From: Nyssa sinensis
Taxonomy: Eukaryota; Streptophyta; Magnoliopsida; Cornales; Nyssaceae
DNA length: 64,000 nt
Assembly: GCA_008638375.1 (NCBI GenBank)
Contig: CM018047.1
Location: 48,467,679-48,531,678 of the forward strand
Reading direction: 5' to 3'
The notes under the pieces: generated by a model
The model's input: the letters and a program-made list of their open reading frames with translations, nothing else
Databases searched by the model: none
What the model was told of the DNA's origin: nothing
In this document: positions 12,685-23,579 of the stretch, in pieces
Layout: the number at the start of each line of letters is the position of its first letter
Numbering within the stretch: position 1 is the stretch's first letter
Program-made: the position numbers and the translations under genes

Positions 12685-14160
12685 TTACCAAGGTTGTGAA
12701 GAGTCACGCTGTTGGCTGAGCATCGTCTGCACAAGAGTCTGTAGCTCGGAATATCGCTCCTCGAGGCTATCTAGTCTCTGGCGCAGCACTACATTCTCTT
12801 GTTGAACTACCTCAGTAGCTACGTATGCCCTAGCATCACTCTCAAAGCACGATGTCGTCGGCGCCATCCCAGTCCCTAAGCCACGCACATAGCCACGCCT
12901 CTTGCCCAGAACAGTCTCCCGTATCTGGTCATCGGTCGGCAAATCTTGACCCTCAGGTGTCGGCTGATCACGCAGCCGGACCGTCTCCTCCTATAAAAAC
13001 ATAAATATATGTTACTACTTTTATAACTTTAGATTAATATTAAATTAGTAATACTGTAACAAGTTACATAAAAACTTACATATAGCCGCTGTGCTTCAGG
13101 CCCAGCCCAACCCTTATTAGGGTTGTAGTGCGTCCTGTGCCACAAATCAATGAGGCTGAGTGGTGCACCGATGTCCTGGTCTCGCTGGAGAAAATAAATA
13201 GTAGCTTATGAAGAGTGATTTTATGAATAGATTATACAATAAGAACTTGATACATTTATTAACTTACCATATCATGCCTATACTGTACAAAAGAACGTGA
13301 TCCACCACAGTGGGTCACCTTCTGCTTGCTTCTACTCTCGCTGTTCTTCCTGCTTAGTTCCTATACTTGGCCAAAACCAAGAAGGTTAGTATAAATGATA
13401 CTGATTTAAACCAGACAACAAAAGTAATTTGAACAATTTTTACCTGGAATGTATCACTTGCGAACCGGTCGCACAATAACATCCAATCCTCCACCGTCAC
13501 CCCCTTGTAGGGTCTGTCGTGGGGCTCTCTACCGGCTGCCACCTCCGCCTCGTAGTGCATGTGAAGACGGTGTCGATAGTCCCTGAAACGGACTCCCAAG
13601 TAACGGTCCACAGCCCTCGCTACGTGAGGTAGGTGGAGATCGATGTCAAACTTCTCCTGTAAAGCATGTCATTGTCAAAACATTACGACATTAGAAATGT
13701 TAAAATTTAGTTCAACACAATAATAAAAGACATACCAGGATCTGTGCATGAATAGCCTGTAGCTCCTCCTGAGTGACGTGACTCCAGTCAGTAATATGGA
13801 GTGCGGCGTGTAGTCAGCAAATGATGCCGACCTCTGTGATGAACTGTTGTGCCCACCCACCAACGGGCTTCAGCAAGCCCTCAGGTAGCTCAATCCGAAG
13901 TCGCGCACCTCCTGCTGCCTCCATCTGTGTCTGCAAACTCTGATTCTTCGACCTACCACGCCCTCGTCTAGCACTGGTGGTGACCGAAGCTTTAGAAACA
14001 ATAAAATAGAAACAATTAGTACCATATTTATATAAGCATTAATACAAAATGGAACTATCCATACCATCAATGGCAGGATCGGTCGATCCTGCAAAGGAAA
14101 GGGAAGGGGTCAATGGATCCACTGGGGCTGCGCGTCTACGTGAGCTTGGTCCAACCACAT
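12685..14160 (-). pseudogene. Second CACTA gene: Transposase_24 (Ptta/En-Spm, tnpA-like) pseudogene
   Basis: Six exons can be joined in one frame: 14160-14065, 13989-13736, 13656-13444, 13360-13268, 13184-13080 and 12990-12685. The product has an Arg-rich segment (ARRGRGRSKNQ) and the block VEDWMLLCDRFASDTFQ. The family hallmark ELSRKNSESRSKQKVTHCGG with SRSFVQYRHDM comes next, where typical members read ...NR.KQ...HT.GSKSFA. After it comes LIDLWHRTHYNP and a C-terminal coiled-coil-like region (VVQQENVVLRQRLDSLEERY). The family partners TNP2 and is thought to bind the subterminal repeats. One in-frame TGA at 13816-13814 sits where Trp fits (IIC-stop-LHAALHITDW). The true 5' end may lie further upstream. 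The final TAA overlaps a possible donor (TTG|GTAAGT), so a further exon cannot be excluded. Confidence 0.75.
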
Positions 14161-14274
14161 CTAAAACAAAAGTTTAAAAGTAAATTCCATTACATCATAA
14201 AAATTAAAATCCATTACAGCATAAAATTGAATATCCATTACACTTGATCTTACCACATGTAACACCTATTACAA

Positions 14275-17200
14275 TTACTCATCTGCGTTTGTATCATCAT
14301 CTGAACTTGAATTTTCTTCATTCTCGGTACAATACTCTAACAATGTCTCATCATCAAAATCACTTTCCTCGTCATCATCATCATTAATGAACGTTGCGTC
14401 CCTCGGATCTAATTGTGTGGTATTGGTGACATCGGAAGCTACGACAAGAATTGGTTCTACATCAGTTCTATTCAACCGATACGAACTAACATCTTCCTGA
14501 TCATGCCGAACAACACCATCGTGGGCAGTTTGACACTCTTCTTGTAGTGCCTCCTCAATCCTCTCCAACTCTTCATCTCCCTCGCCAACTTCTAGGACAT
14601 CATAAACATTTCTAGTTTTTATTTTTTGGACAACATGCCAATCACCTCTTATTTTTGTGTCCTTCAAATAGAAAACTTGTTTTGCAACCGATGCCAAAAC
14701 ATACGGATCATCTTTAAATGCCGTACGTGACGTATTAACACTTATGAAGTGCTTATCAATCTGCATTCCAGTCTTCTTATTAGTTACATCCCACCAATCA
14801 CATTTAAAAATATACACAGAATGACCGTAGCAATAATGTAACTGTATGATGTCTTTTAAAACACCATAGTACTCTACAGTTTGTCCTCCGTCACTATCTC
14901 CTTCAACAAGAACCCCACTATTCTGTGTTCGTCAGATGACCTCACGTTCCCTCGTGTGAAATCGAACACTATCAACAATTAAACCGGTGTAGCGGGATAT
15001 CCTTTGATCAGGACCACATGCCAAGGAATATAATTGATCGTACGCCTCAGGAGATTGTTGGTGACGTAATAGCTTCATCTATTAATTCAGTACAAGTACA
15101 AAATTAATTGAATACAAATGCATTAACTAATACATTTACAATTAATTGAAACCTATTCTTACGCGTTCTCCGAACCACTTTGGAAACAAATTTTTCTGTC
15201 TTTGCTCCAGATCAGAACTTGATACATGTTCTCTCTGAAGCTCGAGCGTATGCTCACTGCATAAGATGAGATATGTTATATGTAACTTACATTTGTATAT
15301 TAACGTAGTATTGCAATGATTTCGATAAACTTACTTAAATATGGCAATGTCTCCTCGCAGTTGTTGAGCACGGTGTAGTGGGCTCTTTCCAAGTCTTGAG
15401 GATGACACCATTCATATATACGGGCACCTATTGGCCGCACAGTCTGATTAAACACTGCAAGGCCAGTTCATTGTTGCCCTGGACATCTATCAGAATTTCG
15501 CTCTTGACGATTAAACCTTGTCTCAATATCTTCAAGATGCATAGAGCAGAAGGTGAGACATTCAACATCAATGTAAGCCTCAGCAATTGACCCTTCCGGT
15601 CGTGCTCTATTACGCACATATTGCTTCAATGTGTGCAAATATCTGTTTTGATAATTAATCAGTTATAGATTAAAATAGTTAGAATGGATAGATAACACAA
15701 TTGACAAAATTAAATGTACTTTCTATTGGATACATCCAACGATATTGGACAGGTCCGCCAATTTTTGCCTCATGAGGCAAATGCACCGCTAAGTGGACCA
15801 TGATATCAAAGAAAGCTGGAGGGAAAATCTGTTCCAACTTGCAGAGGATCACGACAACATCCCTTTCGAGCTTGTCAAGTACTTCCACATTCAACGTCTT
15901 CGCACATAATTCTCTAAAGAAGCAACCCAACTCAATTATTGTAGTCGATATGTGATCAGTGAGATACCCACGTAGTGCAACCGGAAGAAGTCGTTGTAAA
16001 AGGACATGGCAGTCATGGCTCTTCAATCCGGATATTTTCCCATCTATAACATTTACACACCGAGATATATTCGATGCGTATCCATCTGCGAACTTCACCG
16101 ATTTAAACCACTCGCAAATCCTCGTTCTCTCTGCGGATGATAACGTATACTGTGCAGGAGGCACGATATATTTATCACCGCTACGTATTAGGTGCAGCTC
16201 TTTCCTTATTCCCAGCTCCTACAAGTCCAACCGGGCTTTAACACTATCTTTTGTCTTCCCTTCAATGTTCATTACAGTTCCCAGCACATTATCACATATG
16301 TTTTTCTCGATGTGCATCACATCCAAATTGTGCTTAAACTTAAGAGTCTCCCAGTACGACAAATCAAAAAATATGCTCTTCTTCGTCTAATTTAAGTCCA
16401 CATCAGTACGCTTCCTCTTCTTACTACCCGATATCTTCCCAAACCTCACTGGTTGGATGACTGCCAATTGTGCTAACACGTCTTTGCCAGACAACAATGG
16501 AGGTGGCAATCTGCGCTCAATTTGTCCATCAAATAGATGCTTCTGCCGATTTTGCCAGCCATGCGATGGCGGTAGAAAATGACGATGGCCCATGTAATAT
16601 ATCTTCCTTTCATTTGACAAATGTAGGGAACATGCATCCTTATTGCAAACTGGATATGCCAGATACCCCTTAGTGCTCCACCCAGACAAGTTCCCGTGTG
16701 CTGGAAAGTCATTTATGGTCCAAAGTAACGCAGCATGCAATTGAAATGTCTCATTCTTAGAGACGTCATATGCCTCCACTCCCACCTCCCACAATTCCTT
16801 CAACTCGTCCACTAAAGGACGCAAGTACACATCAATTTCATTACTAGGAGACTTCGGCCCTGGAATAAGCAACGACATGTAGATAAATGGTTCTTTCATG
16901 CATTTCCACGGTGGCAAGTTATACGGCACAAGCAACACCGGCCACATGCTGTAGGCATTACTCATGTCACCGAATGGGTTGAAACCGTCGCTAGCCAGCC
17001 CAAGTCGTACATTACGCGGCTCATTTGCAAACCATTCGTGATTTGTATCAAACTCAGCCCAAGCTTGTGAATCTGTCGGATGCCTACATATATTTTCCTC
17101 AGCAACACGCTTCTCCTTATGCCACCGCATATCTTCTGCCGTCTTCTGAGATATGTACAACCTTTGTAGCCTCGGTTTTAAGGGAAAATATCTAAGCACC

Positions 17201-17958
17201 TTGTGCGAAATTGTCTTCTTCTTTCCTTCATTCAGCTTGTACCTGGGTTCGTGGCACACCGTACACTCCTTCAATTGTTCAGTCTCCTTCCAAAATAACA
17301 TGCAATCGTTTTTGCAAGCATGTATGAGAATATATCCAAGGCCCAAATCTCTTAATATTCTTTTCGCCTCGTAATATGAGTTCGGAAGGGTCTCCCCAGT
17401 AGGAAGCACTGCTTTAATCAATTCAATGGCCATAGTAACTGATTTGTTACTCCAACGGTTGATGGTCTTAAGATGAAGGAGTTTCACGAGAAAGTCCAGT
17501 TTCGAAAACTTATCACAACCCGGGTATAACGACTGCCTTGCTTCCCTCAACAACGACTCAAACGCGGTCGATGGTCCCGTGTCACTCCTGTGACTACTCG
17601 CCCCAGATGTAGCCCCCTACAAGTCTGCCAGCATTTGTGGCAAGCCTTCGTAACCAACCCCAACATTATCACCAAAGTCAACATCGTCGTCTTCTTCTTC
17701 ATCATCAAATACCACTCGTACGTCACGGCATTCCCCGTGAAATTCCCAACACGTATACCGCTTGTCCATCCCGTGTTCGAGTAGGTGCTCTTTGACCTCA
17801 TCTATGTGCATATAATCCCTATTATTGCACCTCCTACATGGACATCTTATCCTATTTCTCCCATCTGCAGATGCACGAGCAAACTCAATAAAATCTTTGA
17901 TCCTCTTCACATACCTTGGCAAATGCCTGCCCCTCAAGTCTATCCAACTCTTATCCAT
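14275..17958 (-). pseudogene. TNP2 (En/Spm) transposase pseudogene of the CACTA element
   Basis: Starts at ATG 17958. The N-terminal transposase-associated domain is MDKSWIDL...RCPCRRCNNRDYMHIDEVKEHLL. The TNP2 catalytic region (17553-16390) follows with CTVCHEPRYK, LGLASDGFNPFGDMSNAYSM, WPVLLVPYNLPPW, MSLLIPGPKSPSNEIDVYL and SGWSTKGYLAYPVC. Then come NLDVMHIEKNICDN, a DUF4218 block (VQYRWMYPIER, YLHTLKQYVRNRARPEGSIA), a DUF4216 block (SVYIFKCDWWDV) and an acidic tail. Exons are 17958-15719, 15642-15334, 15256-15163 and 15078-14275. In-frame stops are TAG 17619-17617, TAG 16389-16387, TAG 16221-16219, TGA 15470-15468 and TGA 14934-14932. The first two introns lack a correct donor for the conserved frame (see findings). 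The family cuts at CACTA ends with a DDE-type domain. Confidence 0.88.
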
Positions 17959-19502
17959 TTTCGTCTACCTAATACAAGTCAAAAATGATACTCGTTATAA
18001 ATATGAAACATGAATCCTATCACCTCCAACTTCTCTTTAAAGGGTAAGGTGGTCCTATCCCATTCGTAAATGCACAATCTACATTGCAATCAACAGCAAT
18101 CAAATGCTTGATTCCACTCGGACAAAATTTAGGCAGCATCTCCCCAAGGTTCTCCAAGTATACGAGATAGACGTTAACACGCCTAAATATATACCTAGAG
18201 AACAATAGAAGACCGTGTTGAAATTTTATCATAGTAAAATATTCAGGTATATGCGCTATTGATTGCAATATAGATTTATGCATTCTCGAACTGTCCTCTC
18301 TAGACAATTCAAGAATCGATTTTCATACACACGATCCCAATCACGAATAAATTTCGCGTCAAGATTCACATGTGATGAAAATGACTCCCGAACGGGGCTA
18401 GGCTTACATGAATGCAATAAAAAAATTCATTAGTGTAAGGGCAAACTCTGATTGTCAGACAGAGTTTTGCTTTAAAAAATCATTAACAATAGCATTGAAA
18501 ATGTCAATACAAAACATATTGATCTTGTTTGATAACAAGTAAAAGCACCTAGCATTCAATTTTTATCTATTAATTAAGGTCATTCATCAAGAATTATTTG
18601 CTTGGCACCTGACAACAACAACTTAACCAACAAAAGCAAATCAATTGCTACCTAAAACCACTAACTGACTTAATAGGTCAGGTGTATCTAGTTGATCTCT
18701 CAATCTATAAGACTCAAGAACTCTTTTTAATTCTTGAATGGATAAAATCCGTGATGCTAGTTCATGAAGTGATCAAAGCAGAACTGAAACAAACACCATA
18801 CATGTGCATTTAGCATTTTTAATAGTTATTCACATACTAGTGTTCGTACTAAATTAAAAGCGAAGTACAGCGGTTCTCAACGGGATGGGTTAATGATTAT
18901 ATCACAATTAGCATTTTTTTAGGTTGTAAGTAAAATAATTTGTATAAATCACCAAAGTTACACAAGCATAAACAAGGTGACAGCTACAGCATAGACAAGG
19001 TGACTACTCAATTGCCAGTCTTCCTTTTTTTTCAATTTAAATTTTTACATGTGGCTTTTAACTTCTTTTTCTGATAATTGTTTATAAATTGTAATCTTAT
19101 TCGTTGACATGTTTGTGGATTGTCTACATTAGCTTAATCATTTCTATCTCCATGTCTATCTATCCCTCTTCCTCTCTCTCATATGGATGATTCATACGTT
19201 AGCATTTTAGTTAAAGTTATGATTTAAAGCTTATATCAGTACATATTATAAATTAGTGTTAGATTCACGAACTCACATTTTTATTAATTAAATATTAAAA
19301 ATATTAATTTAAATGTAATCCTGATGAGACAGCTGTAAATCTTTGATTAACTTAATTTCTTTTTTAGCTCAATAAGATTTAGATAACTTTTTTACATGCA
19401 ATGATAAAATGTCGATAGATAAGTTCTAATTTTATCAAAGGTTTGAAATTGGTTATTTTCATACTCGGAGAGTAACCCTCACTAACTTATATTTGTTACT
19501 TA

Positions 19503-19538
<36 letters not shown>

Positions 19539-21056
19539 TATATTATTATTATTATAAATATATGAAGGTTTCATGGTCACCTACTTAATTTCTTATGTTT
19601 ATTATTTTGTAAAAGAAATGGTTTAGTGAACATTATTTTTTCACTATATAGGGATTAGAGAAGGAGTTCCCTACTCCATTATAAAAGTAATACCGTCGAT
19701 GGATACATTAGTACGTGATATATGGAATATATGATAAATTATTTTTTTTAATTTTTTTTTTATTAATTCAAAAAAAAGTATGAATTTTACTAATCTAATA
19801 TTTGAAACATTTTGATATTATTTGTGTATTATTATACACAAATGACATTTGTAAAACACAGATTAATAATGTTGTAATGTTTTAAACATTCTGTGTGAAA
19901 TTAACATTCTCAAAAAATATTGTATGGTATGAAGCATTCACCCTCATCAACGGCACAAATTGTTATATATATATATATATATGTAATTTTTTTTAAATGC
20001 GAATATTATAATTGGCTCAAGTATAAAATCAATAAAGCTATGATTTTAAAAATAGTTATTAATTGATCTCAAGAGTCAGATTTATAATCATGTCTGTAAC
20101 AATATACGGTTTAATTACAAAAAAAATATATATTTTATGTCTTTATATGTCGATCTAAATTGAAAATATAAGACTAATAAAAGTTTAATTACCAAAAAAA
20201 AATTGTATTTTATATACATATGATCAAATCCAATCTAATCAGATAACAAACAAATTCATATTTAAATTAAAAATAGAATCTAATTCAATAATTTTTTTTA
20301 ACAGACAAGATTCAAATTATTCAGAGATTCCATGTCTTTACACTCATAAATAGAACCATCAGGTCTTAATATATTTTCTAATAATATTGTATTATTTATC
20401 TTATGTTTTATTTTAAAATTTTTATTATATTAACTTGAGTGTTATTCCGGTGATACATGTACTTACTTTTCACACAATTTTATATCTGAAAATAAAAAAA
20501 TAAATTGTGTGTCTGCGTCCAAAAAGTTTCCTTTCCCCTCACCCATTATCAAGATTATTACTTTCAATTTTAGAGAAGCCAAATACACAGAATAAATAAT
20601 AGAAGAAGGTAACAATCCGAAATCGTCAAATAAGGTTAACAATCTAAAATCCGAAAAAAAAATTTTAGACAAGCCAAAGACACAGAATAAACATGCTAGA
20701 AGATTGACAACAGTGTTCAGATTTTAACATATTAAACAAACAAGCATACATTCAGATATAAGGTTACAAAGATAATCATCCACTGGTACCCAAAAAAATA
20801 ATAGAAGAAGGTAACAATCCGAAATCGTCAAACCAAATAAGGGAATCTAAATCCAAAGACAAGGCATACCTACTTAAGAGACAGCACAATTTTGATGTTT
20901 TGCCCCTTGTCAATCGATGTGTCTGATGCAAGAGATAGCCTCCAATGGATCAAAAGCAAAGAGACCGAGAGAGAGAGAGATAGTCGTCGATCAAAAACAT
21001 AGAGCAAGAATGAGAGAAAGAGAGAGAGAAAACAGGGGGCGGCGCGAAGTTTTATA
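17959..21056 (-). other. 5' region of the CACTA element (leader, promoter, no recognised gene)
   Basis: About 3.1 kb of AT-rich DNA upstream of the TNP2 start. It holds a TG/TA microsatellite (about 19503-19531), several AT runs and a GA-rich stretch near 20970-21030. A direct repeat (AATAGAAGAAGGTAACAATC, then CGAAATCGTCAAA) occurs at about 20597-20630 and again at about 20799-20832. An open frame at 18307-18020 has no resemblance I recognise. The transcription start is expected near the right subterminal block but is not visible. Confidence 0.5.
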
Positions 21057-21365
21057 AGACTTATTAGCGACGCCCAACTGAGCGTCGCTAATAAGTCAAT
21101 GCCCGTCGCTAATGCTCCAATGAAACGATAGCGTTCCTCATTCACTACTATTCGCGACGCTCGAATGAACGTCGCTAAAAGGTTTTGATTATTAGCGACG
21201 AACAGAGGCATCGCTAATGTGTGAATGTGCGTCGCCAATAGGTTACCGCCAACTTTTTTTGCGCAGGGAAACCATTTTGTTGCCTTTTTTAGCGACACAC
21301 GCTTTGTGCGTCGCAAAAGGGCCCTTTTAGCGACGCTTGATGGGCGTACGCAAATACCGTAGCAG
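21057..21365. repeat. Right subterminal repeat block of the CACTA element
   Basis: Contains ATTAGCGACGC...GCGTCGCTAATA pairs, plus degenerate forms (CCGTCGCTAA, GCATCGCTAA, AGCGACACAC, GCGTCGCCAA). They are the same motifs as at the left end, though sparser. This supports one element spanning 9582-21392. Confidence 0.85.
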
Positions 21366-22337
21366 CCGCAAAAACTCCAATTTTTTGTAGTGCCACTCAA
21401 TCACTTCTTGAAACAATTTAAATAAGAGATGGGCATCCTTCACAACATCTGAAGCATCAACAGATTTTATAAATATGGTTCCCCTAGGACAATAGACAAG
21501 AAAGTTAATCAATGTCCGATGTCTACCATCAGTCCAACCATCACCCATAATAGAACATCTAGTAGTTTCCCAAATACTCCTCATAGAGTCAACAAATAGT
21601 TTCATTTCTTTCTTAGAATCCCTCAACAAGTTAACCCGAATATCATGATAAGTTGGAACCTTAAAGCCTAGACCAATTGAAATTGCGGCATCAAACATAG
21701 ACTGGAAGTAGACAGAATTTAAAGCATTCAGTGGAATGCAAGTGTCGTACACCCATCTAGCAACAGACATGTGTGCCCTCCACACAGCTTCTTTACTTGC
21801 AAGAGCACTCTTAATAGTCGGTTGGGAATCTGGAGTAGTCATTGGAGCAAAATAATCATTAACATGTGCCTTCCCTTTCACCTTTTGTGAAACTCCTACA
21901 TTGCTTTTATTCCCACTACCACCACATTCTTTGATTGAGATCCTCCTATTCCTAGGTTGAGGTATTTCTTCAACCTCCATATCTTCATCCACATCACCTT
22001 CAAATTGCGAAAGACTAGGGCCAAATGAATTTTGGAAATCATACACTTCTTCCCCTTGTTTTCTCTTATTAGCAATAGATTTTAAAGATTGCTCCATTTG
22101 AAATTTAACATCTGTAGGGACCTTTTTACATGGCCCAATTTCTCCTTTTACCCCAGCTAAGTGTTGCTTTATCCTATTAATTCCTCCACCTTTAGTGGTC
22201 TTTGTGCAATATAAGCATATATAAGTCTTTTTTCCATCAGGGGCATGTCCTTCACTTACATGTCCCTATGCAATATTAGATTTTCCCCTTGTGGACTGTG
22301 AAGAATTGGGAGTTGAATTTTGAGTAGATGAAGACAT

Positions 22338-23294
22338 TATAAGCAAGCTACAAAACAAAATCAATATTTTTTTCAAGAGATATATTTTGAATTTATTTTT
22401 ATTATCAGAAGGGTATTTTGAAAAAATCTCTATAATTCTCTTGTCTAAACTCCAAACTCCAAAGACATCACTCTACTAAAAATTATACTTGCTAAGTTGC
22501 TATGGAAAAAATAAAAAAACTTATGAAAAAATCGAGTAAAATAACGTGAAATTGAAAAAATTATTAAAAAGGATGTATGTAAGATCAGAAACTCAAATCA
22601 ATGAATTATCACTTGTAGCTTGTGTAGATTTTCCTTAGACGTGTAGATTTTCAAGCAGAGAGTGTAATCAGAGGAAAACAAATCAATTGCAGAAATTAAA
22701 TGGGTATGGTTGTTCAGATCAGAAGACCAATCGATTTTTCAAGATAACAGAGAACTGAGAGAAGAAAAAGAGGGAGAAAGGGAGAGATAACTACGTCGAT
22801 CAAAGAGGATTGGGGCTGCGAGTGCGATTGATCGAGGACAAGGACTGGCCGATTGGGGCTGCGACTACGATCGATCGAGGACAAGGACTGGGGTTGCTAC
22901 TACGATCGATCGAGGACGAGGACTGGGCTGCAAGCCTGCTAGTTTCAGACTTCGGTCGATCGAGGAAGGAGGAACTGAATGAGGAAGGACGGGGCTGCGC
23001 CGCGCGATTTGCGAGTTGCGATCGACTTGAGACTTGAGAGTTGAGAGTTCTGGAAGGCTGGAACTACTTGACTGAAATGAGGTTTTTTATGCATAGAGAA
23101 AAACCATTCAGAACCGGTGACCCAGTGCCGGGTCAAACGGTTCACCGGTTGAATCGCCCGATTTTACCGGTTTGCCATTTTTAGAATGGTTTTGAGTTTG
23201 GAACGGGTTTATGGGTTCAACCGGACCGTTTTGTGGACCGGTCGATGGTTCAACTGGTTGAACCGTCCGGTCCGGTCCGAGTTTCATAACATTG
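22338..23294 (-). other. 5' leader and terminal region of the hAT element, with short tandem repeats
   Basis: Lies between the transposase ATG and the right terminus. At about 22807-22930 a unit of roughly 36-50 bases, with core CGATCGATCGAGGACAAGGA followed by CTGG, occurs three to four times with variation. At 23087-23285 the sequence is dominated by ACCGGTT, GGTTCAACCGG and CCGGTCCGG motifs. It mirrors the shorter CCGG-rich stretch at the left end and is probably a binding region for transposase. Confidence 0.6.
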
Positions 23295-23302
23295 CTCCAA
23301 TA
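23262..23302. repeat. Right end of the hAT element: TIR and 8-bp TSD
   Basis: The element ends at 23294 (...CCGAGTTTCATAACATTG) and is followed by CTCCAATA at 23295-23302, identical to 7256-7263. The base pairs ATTG just before each CTCCAATA also match, so the exact register could shift. The CAATG terminus on both strands favours the boundary given. Confidence 0.87.
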
Positions 23303-23579
23303 TTAGACTTTGAGTTCCTCTGCTTTTCAAATTTCTTAATTTCGTCCTCTTATAGTAATGATTAATGACAATTATGTACAATTAAAATTTGTAATATTGA
23401 AAGGGTTGTCAACAAAACATTTGATAACCAAGAAGAATATGCAAAACACTTCGGAAAATTCCGATGCTACCAGATTCCTTTTCTTTGTATTTTATAAAGT
23501 TTTTCTCTCATTTTCCCATGAAGCCAAACTGGTAATTCTGAAGATGTAATGTTTTAGAAAAGCTGCAATTCCATATTTC

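Larger units (their letters stand above)
9582..21392 (-). mobile_element. CACTA (En/Spm-type) transposon, 11,811 bp
   Basis: The left end reads CACTACAACAAAATGCA; the complement of the right end reads CACTACAAAAAATTGGA. Inside both ends lie many copies of TTAGCGACGC and its complement, the clustered subterminal motifs to which CACTA TnpA-like proteins bind. The minus strand holds a TNP2 transposase pseudogene (17958-14275) and then a Transposase_24-like pseudogene (14160-12685). Between the second gene and the left subterminal block is an array of 160-161-bp repeats. All genes read from the right end to the left end. Six in-frame stops make the element non-autonomous now. Confidence 0.92.
9579..21395. 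repeat. 3-bp target-site duplication (CCA) flanking the CACTA element
   Basis: CCA at 9579-9581 and CCA at 21393-21395 flank termini that begin CACTACAA. A 3-bp duplication is the rule for CACTA elements. In the hAT reading frame the duplicated codon is TGG (Trp) on the minus strand. Confidence 0.88.
7856..22337 (-). pseudogene. hAT transposase pseudogene, interrupted by the CACTA element
   Basis: The start is the ATG at 22337. Exon 1a is 22337-21393 and exon 1b 9581-8710, with the CACTA element between. Further exons are 8602-8398, 8305-8124 and 8031-7856, joined by GT-AG introns. The order is: a BED-type zinc finger (CLYC...RIKQHLAG...GPC); the DUF659-like core (IMGDGWTDGRHRTLINFLVY, then VTDNGSAYVAAG and CAAHCLNLIFSDL); LDSKFWNDYL...VKIVEPL; then the dimerisation domain (DEWWRMFGHSAPNLQKLAIR, NWSVFERIHTKK, NRLEHQRLNDLVYIHYNLRL) and an acidic tail. 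Defects are stops at 22268-22266 (TAG), 9224-9222 (TGA) and 8507-8505 (TGA), and a one-base frameshift near 8900. Removing the CACTA element and one CCA duplication leaves the frame open across the insertion site, so the gene was intact there when hit. Confidence 0.88.
7264..23294 (-). mobile_element. hAT-superfamily DNA transposon, split by a CACTA insertion
   Basis: The termini are imperfect inverted repeats beginning CAATGTT. They are flanked by an identical 8-bp duplication, CTCCAATA, at 7256-7263 and 23295-23302; 8 bp is the hAT signature. The minus strand carries a hAT transposase gene (BED finger, DUF659-like core, C-terminal dimerisation domain). The span is 16,031 bp. Without the CACTA element and one 3-bp duplication the original element was about 4.2 kb, a normal size for an autonomous plant hAT. 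Subterminal DNA at both ends is rich in CCGG/GGTTCAACCGG motifs. Stops and a frameshift in the transposase show that it can no longer move by itself. Confidence 0.9.

Noticed and set aside
15378..17988. Several plus-strand open frames opposite the TNP2 gene
   Set aside because: Shadows of the conserved minus-strand transposase; their translations show no family motifs.
18020..18307. 95-codon minus-strand open frame upstream of TNP2
   Set aside because: I recognise no domain and no splice link to the TNP2 start. It may be leader sequence, so it is not called as a gene.
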